DNA of 64,000 nt, from IMG/VR virus record IMGVR_UViG_3300044726_000026, positions 1 to 64,000 of that record; one strand, written 5' to 3'. The DNA comes from a virus. Shown here in pieces: positions 18,549 to 25,551 of the stretch. The position numbers and the translations under genes are program-made. Under the pieces are notes generated by a model. The model saw only the letters and a list, made by a program, of their open reading frames with translations, ran no database searches and was not told where the DNA came from. How positions within the stretch are numbered: the first letter of the stretch is position 1; every line of letters begins with the position of its first letter.

Positions 18549-19925
18549 ATGAGTAAATATCAAGCCCGTGTCGCGCTTAACCAACTGGTCGGTCATCCGG
18601 CCTTGGTGGCACCGGCGTACGTGAACCAAGGCGTGTCCATCGGATCGGAAGTTACTTCCAGTTTGATGCTGGACGATTTGCGCGACCTCGCCGCCCTGGT
18701 TGAAGCTGAAGAGATCGCCAAGGACGCCGAGAGGCGGACTGTGCTTGCCTCGTCTTATGGCTACGAGGAAAGCGGTACTAAGCCTTTCGTTTTCGCGGAA
18801 GGTAACGCCATCATCCCCGTCCACGGTTTGTTAATCAATCGGTTTTCCGGTTCGTACGGGTTCGTCACCGGCTACAACTTCATCCGTAAACAGGCGCTCG
18901 CGGCTAGTGCCGATCCCGACGTGAAGACGATCATCTACGATGTGAACAGCAATGGCGGCACGGTAGCTGGCTGTGAGGAAACAGCCGATCTGATTTACGG
19001 ATTGAATGCTGCCCAGGGGGGTAAGCCCTCGGTGGCGGTAGTTGACGCCAACTGTTATTCGGCGGCATATATGCTCGCATCGCAAGCCGATCATATCGCG
19101 ATTACGCCTTCGGGCGGCGCGGGCAGTGTCGGTGTCGTGATGATGCACGTAGACGTGTCGAAGGCGCTGGAAGACTTCGGGGTGAAAGTCACCTTCATCC
19201 ACGCCGGGGAACACAAGGTTGACGGCAATATGTTTGAGCCGTTGAGCGATGAGGTAAAGGCCGATCTTCAGGCCGAGGTAGATGCCGCGTACGACACCTT
19301 CGTCGCCAAGGTCGCACGCGGACGATCCATCAGCGACGAAGACGTGCGTGAGACTGAGGCGCGGGCCTATGGCGCGCAAGACGCACTGGCTCTCGGGCTG
19401 GTGGATGCCGTTAGCAATCCGTCCGAGGCGGTGGCGTCTTATACCGCCGCTGTTGCTACTGATGACGATCAACCTGAAAGCGAGGAAAACATGGCTCTCA
19501 AGCCCGCCGCCGCAGCCGATACGGAAGTAACTTCCGCCGCTGCAATCGAAGCCGCTGCGAATACCGCCGCTCTTGCCGCGCGTACGGCGGAACGTCAGCG
19601 CGTGAAAGGTATCCAGGGTCACGCCGAGGCGGCTGGCCGTGAGACGCTTGCCGCGCATCTGGCGATGAACACCGACCTCGACGTGGAGACGGCGGGCGGT
19701 ATCCTGGCGGCATCTCCGAAAGCTGTCGCGGCTGCGGTCGTGGACCCGAAGGACGAGAACCACTTCCAGAAAGCCATGGACAAGGGCAAACAGCCGGAAC
19801 TCGGCATGAGTGAAGGCGAAAGCGATGGCGAGGACGAGTCCGATGAAGCCAAGGATCGCAAGCGCGCCAAGTCCATCCTGATGTTGCAGCATGGTCCGAA
19901 GCGCGAAGCGAAGACCGCCCACTAA
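18549..19925 (+). CDS. Prohead protease (S49/SppA-like, lambda gpC type) with scaffold tail
   Basis: 458 residues, ATG after AGGAGAAACCGA. The ClpP-fold serine protease spans ~85-290, with nucleophile S171 (NCYSAAYMLAS) and general base K223 (GEHKVDGN); IIYDVNSNGG and GGAGSVGVVMMH form the oxyanion and substrate strands. After ~310 comes an Ala-rich helical part that ends acidic, the layout of lambda C/Nu3, in which the scaffold is the C-terminal part of the protease gene. Palindrome copies code EVTS at 18647 and 19523, both outside the catalytic core. Confidence 0.93.
   Translation: MSKYQARVALNQLVGHPALVAPAYVNQGVSIGSEVTSSLMLDDLRDLAALVEAEEIAKDAERRTVLASSYGYEESGTKPFVFAEGNAIIPVHGLLINRFSGSYGFVTGYNFIRKQALAASADPDVKTIIYDVNSNGGTVAGCEETADLIYGLNAAQGGKPSVAVVDANCYSAAYMLASQADHIAITPSGGAGSVGVVMMHVDVSKALEDFGVKVTFIHAGEHKVDGNMFEPLSDEVKADLQAEVDAAYDTFVAKVARGRSISDEDVRETEARAYGAQDALALGLVDAVSNPSEAVASYTAAVATDDDQPESEENMALKPAAAADTEVTSAAAIEAAANTAALAARTAERQRVKGIQGHAEAAGRETLAAHLAMNTDLDVETAGGILAASPKAVAAAVVDPKDENHFQKAMDKGKQPELGMSEGESDGEDESDEAKDRKRAKSILMLQHGPKREAKTAH
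19491..19925 (+). CDS. Probable nested scaffold protein (Nu3-like)
   Basis: In-frame ATG at codon 315 of the protease gene, preceded by GAGGAAAAC with normal spacing. It would yield the 144-residue Ala-rich helical C-terminal part alone. Lambda makes its scaffold Nu3 in just this way from inside gene C. Inferred from the start signal and helical composition. Confidence 0.65.
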   Translation: MALKPAAAADTEVTSAAAIEAAANTAALAARTAERQRVKGIQGHAEAAGRETLAAHLAMNTDLDVETAGGILAASPKAVAAAVVDPKDENHFQKAMDKGKQPELGMSEGESDGEDESDEAKDRKRAKSILMLQHGPKREAKTAH

Positions 19926-19952
19926 TACGCCTCTAACAGAAGGATCGCTTTA

Positions 19953-20693
19953 ATGCCGTACCCTAATCTCCTGGCCGGGGGCGTCACTGACGAAGGCGCT
20001 TTTGTACCGTTCGAACTGTATGCCGGTGAGTCTGATATCGTCACGAGCCAAGGTGTCGTCGGTGCTGCTCCTATCGGTCAGTTCGTTCCCGTTGCCCGTA
20101 ACGAGAGCGACCAGATCGTGGCATGGTCCGATGTTACTGGTGCCGCCACCATCCAAGGCACCTTCTCTGGTGTCGGGACCGCCGCTGATACCATTGTCCT
20201 CAACGGTATCACGTTCACGCTGGTCGCTGCTTCGGCGAACTCGCATCAGGTGACAATTGGTGCCACGCCGACCGCTACCGCCACCAACCTCGTCACGATG
20301 GTTAATGCGGTTCCCGATGAGGTCGCGATGCGTGCGACCAACGTCGTCGCTGGCGTGGCTGGTCCGACCGTGACGTTCGTCGCGTTGACGCCTGGACCGG
20401 ATGGCAACGCCATCACTCTTTCGGAAGTGGGTACCGGGTTCTCGTTCGCGGGTGCTGCGACCACGCTCGCGGGCGGCAGCTACGAGTCCGAGAATATGGC
20501 CATCGGCATCTCGGCGCAACCGGCTGTCGCCGGGGATAACATCCCGTACTTCGTTGGTGGTTCGTTCAACTGGAAAGCCATCTCTTGGCCCTCTTCGATC
20601 ACCACATTGGCACAGGCCCGCCGTGTGTTCGACCGGACGCCGATCCACATTGATAAGCTGCTCGGTACGTCAGCCCGTATGACTATTCCGTAA
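19953..20693 (+). CDS. Head decoration protein (gpD-like) with inserted beta domain
   Basis: 246 residues, about twice the length of lambda gpD. The N-terminal (~1-65) and C-terminal (~170-246, NIPYFVGGSFNWKAISWP) parts resemble gpD, which clamps capsomers after expansion. Between them (~65-165) sits a beta domain with TIVLNGITFTLV and GPDGNAITLSEVG, a module often inserted into phage and other surface-exposed proteins. Such an insertion would be displayed on the capsid. Confidence 0.8.
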   Translation: MPYPNLLAGGVTDEGAFVPFELYAGESDIVTSQGVVGAAPIGQFVPVARNESDQIVAWSDVTGAATIQGTFSGVGTAADTIVLNGITFTLVAASANSHQVTIGATPTATATNLVTMVNAVPDEVAMRATNVVAGVAGPTVTFVALTPGPDGNAITLSEVGTGFSFAGAATTLAGGSYESENMAIGISAQPAVAGDNIPYFVGGSFNWKAISWPSSITTLAQARRVFDRTPIHIDKLLGTSARMTIP

Positions 20694-20762
20694 GTCCGGA
20701 AGTCACTTCCGTAACCGCCGTTTGCTCTTGGGCGACGGGCCGTTTATCAAGGGAAACACACA

Positions 20763-21899
20763 ATGCGTAACAAGCTGTTCGCGCCCGCCTCTTTCGTCCC
20801 TCGCGTTGCGGCGGGAGATATCGGGCTTTACTCCGCAGTCACACTGCTCGACGTTCTCTTCAGTCCGGAGAACGCACCGGAACTCAATCAGTTCTGGATG
20901 AAATTCTTCCCCCGGTCGATCAACTTCACGACCGAGAAGATCATGTTCGATGAGATCGACAACAACGAATACCGGCTCGCGCCGTTCGTTGCTCCGAACG
21001 TGCAAGGTCGAGTGATCGCGGCGAAGGGCTTCACCACCCGGTCGTTCCGTCCTGCTTACGTCAAGCCGAAGCACGTCATTGACCCGGCTCGTACGATCCC
21101 CCGTCGTGCCGGTGAAATGTCCACCATGGTCGGTGGCGGCATGTCGCTTCAGCAGAAGTTCGACCTCATCATGGCCGACAATCTGCGGCGCGAACGTGCC
21201 ATGATCGAAAACCGGTGGGACTGGATGGCGTGCAAGGCCATCGTGGACGGCAAGGTCACGGTGTCCGGTGAAGACTATCCGACGACCACGGTGGACTTCG
21301 GGCGTGATCCGGCGCTCACCACGACGCTGACCGGGGCCGCGCTCTGGACGGCATCGACCGCTACACCAATGGCCGACATTCAGGCCAAGCGTACTCTCGC
21401 CTTCAAGCTGTCTCGCGCTCCGGTTAACACGCTGATCTTTGGTATCGACGCCTGGACAGCGTTCGTGCAGGAAGACCACCCCGACGTTCAGACGTTGCTC
21501 AACGTCCTGCGTCGCGGCGGCGAGTCCGTGTTCAACGCTCCGAACATCAGCGATGGCTCGCCCTACAACTACCAGGGCTTTATCTCCGGTGCGAACACCG
21601 GGCGGCTGGAACTCTGGACGTATTCGAACTACTACGAGAGCGACGGCACGGACGGCAACGCGGCTGGCATGGGGATCAACTATCTCGATCCGTCGTACGT
21701 CGTGGGTGTCGGCGGCGCGATCAATGGCGTTGCTTGTTACGGCGCGATCATGGATCGTCGGGCGCAGCTTCAGCCGCTTTCGATGTTCCCGAAGGTGTGG
21801 GACGAGGAAGATCCGAGTGTCACCTACTCCATGACCCAATCGGCTCCGCTCATGGTGCCTATCCGTCCGAACAACACGTTCCGTCTGAAGGTGGTTTGA
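20763..21899 (+). CDS. Major capsid protein (lambda gpE family)
   Basis: 378 residues with the gpE family signature (KGFTTRSFRPAYVKPKHVI, then AAKGF-type and ENRWDWMACKAIVDGKV helices). It lies directly after the decoration gene, as in lambda. ATG follows AAGGGAAACACACA. It contains no palindrome copy, which is notable for a 1.1-kb gene in this genome. Confidence 0.95.
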   Translation: MRNKLFAPASFVPRVAAGDIGLYSAVTLLDVLFSPENAPELNQFWMKFFPRSINFTTEKIMFDEIDNNEYRLAPFVAPNVQGRVIAAKGFTTRSFRPAYVKPKHVIDPARTIPRRAGEMSTMVGGGMSLQQKFDLIMADNLRRERAMIENRWDWMACKAIVDGKVTVSGEDYPTTTVDFGRDPALTTTLTGAALWTASTATPMADIQAKRTLAFKLSRAPVNTLIFGIDAWTAFVQEDHPDVQTLLNVLRRGGESVFNAPNISDGSPYNYQGFISGANTGRLELWTYSNYYESDGTDGNAAGMGINYLDPSYVVGVGGAINGVACYGAIMDRRAQLQPLSMFPKVWDEEDPSVTYSMTQSAPLMVPIRPNNTFRLKVV

Positions 21900-21910
21900 G
21901 TTAACCGGGA

Positions 21911-21929
21911 GACGCGATAGCATCGCGTC
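21911..21929 (+). terminator. Hairpin after the capsid gene
   Basis: GACGCGAT and ATCGCGTC pair with an AGC loop, 10 bases after the capsid stop. The T-tract is poor, so read-through to the neck genes is expected. The likely effect is a drop in expression after the highly expressed capsid gene, or protection of the capsid mRNA 3' end. Confidence 0.5.
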
Positions 21930-21950
21930 TTACCGCATGGAGTTTCGTCA

Positions 21951-22343
21951 ATGCCCCGTTTAATCCCGATGACTTCTATCGGTGTCAGTCGAAAGGTGGG
22001 TAGTCGTTCGCAAACCGTCTTCCCACCAATTGGCGAGCTGTTTGAGTTCACCGACGAAGAAGCCAGACAAGCTCGTGCTGAAAATCCGGAGAGTTTGCGG
22101 AAGCCGATCAACGAGACGGTCAAGGCCAAAGAACCGGAGCCGGTGGAAGTAACTTCCGAGGACGACGAAGAGGTCGAGGACGAGGGTGTGGTGACGCTGG
22201 AAGAGGAAGAGATTGCTCCTGCCAGATCGCCACAGCGCATGACGCCGCAGCAGCGGCAGCGTGAGGCCCAGGCCCAGCGTGCCAACGCACAAGCGGCGCG
22301 TCGTCCTGGCGTTCGTCGTACCAACATGGACGACGATCTGTGA
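21951..22343 (+). CDS. Neck-region protein (lambda FI position)
   Basis: 130 residues. The N-terminal 45 residues (VFPPIGELFEFTDEEARQARAENP) look folded; the remainder is an acidic, then a Gln/Arg-rich low-complexity stretch. By position it corresponds to lambda FI, which helps terminase dock on the head, but no sequence match can be claimed. A palindrome copy lies in the acidic linker (VEVTSEDDEE). It overlaps the next gene as GTGA. Confidence 0.65.
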   Translation: MPRLIPMTSIGVSRKVGSRSQTVFPPIGELFEFTDEEARQARAENPESLRKPINETVKAKEPEPVEVTSEDDEEVEDEGVVTLEEEEIAPARSPQRMTPQQRQREAQAQRANAQAARRPGVRRTNMDDDL

Positions 22344-22759
22344 GTTTCCTCGATATCAAAGCCAGAACGCGAAGGACGGTTCATGCCAACTTCGCGGTTC
22401 CATGCACTCTGACCACGGGGGAAGGGTCGTTTCCGGTGACGGCTCGCCTCCACGGTAAACAGATGGTCGGCGGCGATATGGAGTCCCAAGGCTATTCGAT
22501 CGTACTTGAAGGCGTCTTTCGCGTGGTGTTCAATCGGGAAGAACTGGCTCTGTCGTTGCTTCGTCCTGTTCGTGGGGATCGGGTTGTCTTTGCCAACTAC
22601 ATTGGTTCCGGTCAGGACATGGCGATTGAACTGGACGCTCGTGACGACTATGACGGGCCGATAGATGAGAAGTGGTCCGTGGCGTCATTCAGTTCTGTAG
22701 TGGTGGCTGACGCTACCATGATGGGCGGCGCGGGAACGATGGAAGTGGTGTCGGAATGA
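22340..22759 (+). CDS. Probable head-tail joining protein (FII-like)
   Basis: 139 residues from GTG 22340. Beta-rich, with a central LLRPVRGDRVVFAN segment comparable to the R-G-D-x-(V/L) strand of lambda FII. Size and position (capsid, FI, then this, then Z) fit the neck protein onto which the tail joins. The sequence itself supports this only moderately. Confidence 0.65.
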   Translation: MSFLDIKARTRRTVHANFAVPCTLTTGEGSFPVTARLHGKQMVGGDMESQGYSIVLEGVFRVVFNREELALSLLRPVRGDRVVFANYIGSGQDMAIELDARDDYDGPIDEKWSVASFSSVVVADATMMGGAGTMEVVSE

Positions 22760-23361
22760 GCGTGGACATCGACAGCAGTCAGGTGGAAGACCTCGAACAC
22801 CTGTTCGAGAAATTCCCCCAGGTCGCACGTACCGCGATGAGCATCGCGCTCAACGAGACGGCGCGTGGTCCCGCCTTGAAGGCCGCGAAGCGCAACATCA
22901 TGGCGCAGATCAATTTCCCCGAGGGCTATCTGGATACCCGCGTGCAGTTCAAGCAAGCCGCCACGCCCTATAAACTGGAAGCCCGTATCGTGGGCCGGGA
23001 TCGGCCAACCTCCCTGGCACGGTTCACCCAGCCGGGGACACCGGTCGGACGGCAAGCAGTCGCGAACCGGGGTCTGAACGTCATCGTCAAACGTGGCTCC
23101 CCACAGCGTATCCCGCAAGGCTTCTTGGTCAACCTCCGCAATTCTAACATCGGCCTCGCCATTCGGCTGAAGCCCGGTGAGAAGGTTCATGGCGTCCAGC
23201 GGTTCAACCCGGTGCGCCTGTTCCCCAACGTCTACCTCTTGTATGGCCCTTCGGTGGATCAGGTCTTGACCGACGTGGGCGATCAGATCGCCGAGGAAGT
23301 AACTTCCGACATCGCGGAAGAGTTCAATCGGCAGTTCGCCCGTCTTAGTGGACTAGGCTGA
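22756..23361 (+). CDS. Minor tail protein Z family
   Basis: 201 residues, ATGA overlap with the previous gene. The basic helical N-terminus (ARTAMSIALNETARGPALKAAK) and LDTRVQFKQAATPYKLEARIVG match the lambda minor tail protein Z family, which acts at the head-tail junction. A palindrome copy codes EVTS in the C-terminal helix (23295). Confidence 0.82.
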   Translation: MSVDIDSSQVEDLEHLFEKFPQVARTAMSIALNETARGPALKAAKRNIMAQINFPEGYLDTRVQFKQAATPYKLEARIVGRDRPTSLARFTQPGTPVGRQAVANRGLNVIVKRGSPQRIPQGFLVNLRNSNIGLAIRLKPGEKVHGVQRFNPVRLFPNVYLLYGPSVDQVLTDVGDQIAEEVTSDIAEEFNRQFARLSGLG

Positions 23362-23864
23362 TGGCACTCGGGGGCGACACCAAGCAATTCATCATCCTGA
23401 AACGCCTTACGGCGTTGCTTGAAGGCGTCACCCCGGCCAACGGGTATGATTTCGATCTGGTCGGCAAGGTCTTTCGCGGCAAGCTGGTGTTCGGGGCGCA
23501 GGAAGCCACACCGTTCGTCTCGATTGTCGAATTTCCGCGGCCCGATACCGCACCGATAGAAGGAGGGGCAGAAAGACTGAGGCGTCTTGAAGAATGGGAA
23601 CTTCAGGTGCAGGGATGGACGAAGACAGTTCAGGCCAACCCGACTGACGAACTCTATGGCTTGAAGGGGGCTATCGAACACCGGCTTGCACGGATCATGG
23701 ACCCGGAGAGTGATGACTACAGGCTCGGTCGGATCATTGATCGTGCGCGTATCGGCCCCGGTGTGGTGCGGGCAGCTACTCCACAAACGGCGGGAACCGA
23801 AGCCCTATACCTCCCGCTGATTATCCACTATACTCACAATGTCGCGGACCCTTGGGCAGTCTGA
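23361..23864 (+). CDS. Tail terminator (gpU-like)
   Basis: 167 residues, start overlapping the Z stop. The alpha/beta layout, with a conserved-looking WELQVQGW strand, and its place between Z and the tail tube gene fit the tail terminator, which caps the tube and sets its docking face. Assignment rests mainly on synteny. Confidence 0.7.
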   Translation: MALGGDTKQFIILKRLTALLEGVTPANGYDFDLVGKVFRGKLVFGAQEATPFVSIVEFPRPDTAPIEGGAERLRRLEEWELQVQGWTKTVQANPTDELYGLKGAIEHRLARIMDPESDDYRLGRIIDRARIGPGVVRAATPQTAGTEALYLPLIIHYTHNVADPWAV

Positions 23865-23895
23865 GAACAATTCTCTAACGTGAAAGGTGATAGAC

Positions 23896-24789
23896 ATGGC
23901 CGACAATCTTGTTCTGGGTCGCGGCAAAGTATTCTTCCAACCGTACCCCAAAGGCACCACGACTGGTGGAACGAAGGGGTACCTTGGCGCGACGCCATCG
24001 TTCGCGCTGGCGCAGTCCAACACCAAGCTGGATCACTTCAGCGCGGAAGGTGGACTGAAGGTGAAGGATCGTTCTGTCGTGTTGACGCAGGACATGACGA
24101 TCACCCTGGAAGTCGATAACATTATGATGGCCAATCTGGCGCTGTGGTTCGGCGGCACCGATACCGGTGACATGCCGCCCGACGCGCCGGGTGATCTCGG
24201 CACCATCGCGGTGATCGGTAGGGCCGATACCATCTTCGGCGCGTTGTTCTTCGAGGCCGACAACGCCGAGGGCGAGAACGTCAACTACTGGTTCCCGTAC
24301 ACCAACATGACCCCCAACGGCACCTTCGCTCTGAAGGGCGATACGTGGCAGGTTATGTCGTTCACCATCGAGGCTCTGAAGCGCGACAGCGCCACCGAGC
24401 GCGTCTATCTCTACACGCCAGACCCAGGCACGAGCGCAGCCGACGACGACACGCCTCTGCTGACCATGGACGACGTTGCGGTAATCGGAGATGCCAGCGG
24501 CGGCGGCAGCGGCGGTACTCCGGCGACCGGCGGCACCGTGGCGGCTCCTGCTACGGCGACCAATTTCGTGGCCTTCTACGTCAACTACACTCTGACCGGC
24601 GGCACGTCTGGCAACATCCAGTTGCACAACGGCACGTCGAACTACGGTGCGGTCTTCCGGGCGACCGGTGCATCAGGATCGGTCGGCCCGATCATCGTCG
24701 CGACCGATGGAAGCTACACCGCGAAACTCTACGCTGGTGCCACGACCGGTACGGCATTGGCGACTTCGGCGGCTATCGTCGTCACATAA
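23896..24789 (+). CDS. Major tail (tube) protein with C-terminal Ig-like domain
   Basis: 297 residues from ATG 23896, six bases after AAAGGTG; a GTG at 23887 is less well placed. Residues 1-~185 form the tube domain (GRGKVFFQPYPKG at the start). A flexible Gly/Ser link (SGGGSGG) leads to a ~90-residue Thr/Gly-rich beta domain resembling the Ig-like domain at the end of lambda gpV, displayed on the tail surface. Confidence 0.87.
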   Translation: MADNLVLGRGKVFFQPYPKGTTTGGTKGYLGATPSFALAQSNTKLDHFSAEGGLKVKDRSVVLTQDMTITLEVDNIMMANLALWFGGTDTGDMPPDAPGDLGTIAVIGRADTIFGALFFEADNAEGENVNYWFPYTNMTPNGTFALKGDTWQVMSFTIEALKRDSATERVYLYTPDPGTSAADDDTPLLTMDDVAVIGDASGGGSGGTPATGGTVAAPATATNFVAFYVNYTLTGGTSGNIQLHNGTSNYGAVFRATGASGSVGPIIVATDGSYTAKLYAGATTGTALATSAAIVVT

Positions 24790-24816
24790 TAAACCGTCTC
24801 AGGGACTTCACGTTGG

Positions 24817-24840
24817 GGGCGGGGCCGCGAGGTTCCGCCC
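24817..24840 (+). terminator. Stable hairpin between tube and chaperone genes
   Basis: GGGCGGGGCC pairs with GGTTCCGCCC (ten pairs including two G-U) around a GCGA tetraloop, followed by TCTTGG rather than a T run. It probably reduces read-through, keeping the chaperone far below the tube protein. Confidence 0.55.
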
Positions 24841-24865
24841 TCTTGGTATCAGACAGGAGGACACA

Positions 24866-25321
24866 ATGGCTCTCGCTGATTACGTCGTGCAGAAGCGCGA
24901 CGTTAAGGACTTCAACGGCAAGGTACTCGCTACCGTACGCGGTTTGAATTTCGAGGACATCTCGCAACTGGTGCGGAACCATTTGCCGGAACTGACTATG
25001 GTGTTTCAGGGGGCCTCCCCCAGCGGGAAGTTACTTCCAGACGATCTGGACATCAACTCCCTGCTGTTCAGCCTCGTCGTCAAGGCTCCCAACACGGCGG
25101 GCAAGATGCTGGCTCTCGGATGCGACGAACCGGACGAAGTTGAGAAGGCGAAGTTACTTCCGGCTCCGCTGCAACTGAAGATACTCGGCGATATCGTCAG
25201 CCTCACATTCGAGGATGTCGGTGGCCCTTTGGCGTTTCTGGAAATGGTAAAGATAGCAGTAGCTTCTCAACGGCAAGCATCGGTCGAAGTGCAGGCAAGT
25301 TCGATGCCAAGGATGCAATAG
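24866..25321 (+). CDS. Tail assembly chaperone, short form (gpG-like)
   Basis: 151 residues; ATG 24866 follows a perfect AGGAGG. Located between the tube and tape-measure genes, the fixed place of the G/GT chaperone that coats the tape measure during tail assembly. The 0-frame ends SSMPRMQ at TAG 25319-25321. Two palindrome copies, GKLLPD (25026) and AKLLPA (25149), are only 123 bases apart, the closest intragenic pair seen. Confidence 0.85.
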   Translation: MALADYVVQKRDVKDFNGKVLATVRGLNFEDISQLVRNHLPELTMVFQGASPSGKLLPDDLDINSLLFSLVVKAPNTAGKMLALGCDEPDEVEKAKLLPAPLQLKILGDIVSLTFEDVGGPLAFLEMVKIAVASQRQASVEVQASSMPRMQ

Positions 25322-25551
25322 TCTCGTGGTATCGTAGTCTCCGCGAGTGCATCGGCTTACTGCTTTCCGAAGGCCACGTCGGCGCTACACAGTATCCTAT
25401 CGCCTATCTCTGGAATGAGGTAAGATTTACCAGGGAACGCCTGAACTCCATTATGACCTCTGAAGCCGTCATAATGAAAGCGACGATTAGTCAGGCGGTG
25501 TGGGGCGGTAAGGAACTGCGAGAACTGTTGGAGAAGTTGAATGGCGACTGA
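25225..25551 (+). CDS. T domain of the tail chaperone, made by -1 frameshift at CCCTTTG
   Basis: The -1 frame is open from upstream of 25225 to TGA 25549-25551 and has no good start codon of its own. Inside the chaperone gene, at 25225-25231, lies CCCTTTG, a canonical X-XXY-YYZ slippery heptamer correctly phased with the 0-frame codons CCT TTG. Slippage there would give a fusion of 122 plus 106 residues, whose T part contains KFDAKDAIVSWYRSLREC and ends LRELLEKLNGD, overlapping the tape-measure start by 11 bases. Layout, frame direction and overlap match the lambda G/GT system. No clear downstream pseudoknot was identified. Confidence 0.8.
   Translation, partial: PFGVSGNGKDSSSFSTASIGRSAGKFDAKDAIVSWYRSLRECIGLLLSEGHVGATQYPIAYLWNEVRFTRERLNSIMTSEAVIMKATISQAVWGGKELRELLEKLNGD

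Noticed and set aside
20703-21923. Leftward reading frame of 406 codons opposite the capsid gene
   Set aside because: The rightward frame is an unmistakable major capsid protein; the opposite frame is an open shadow typical of GC-rich codon use.
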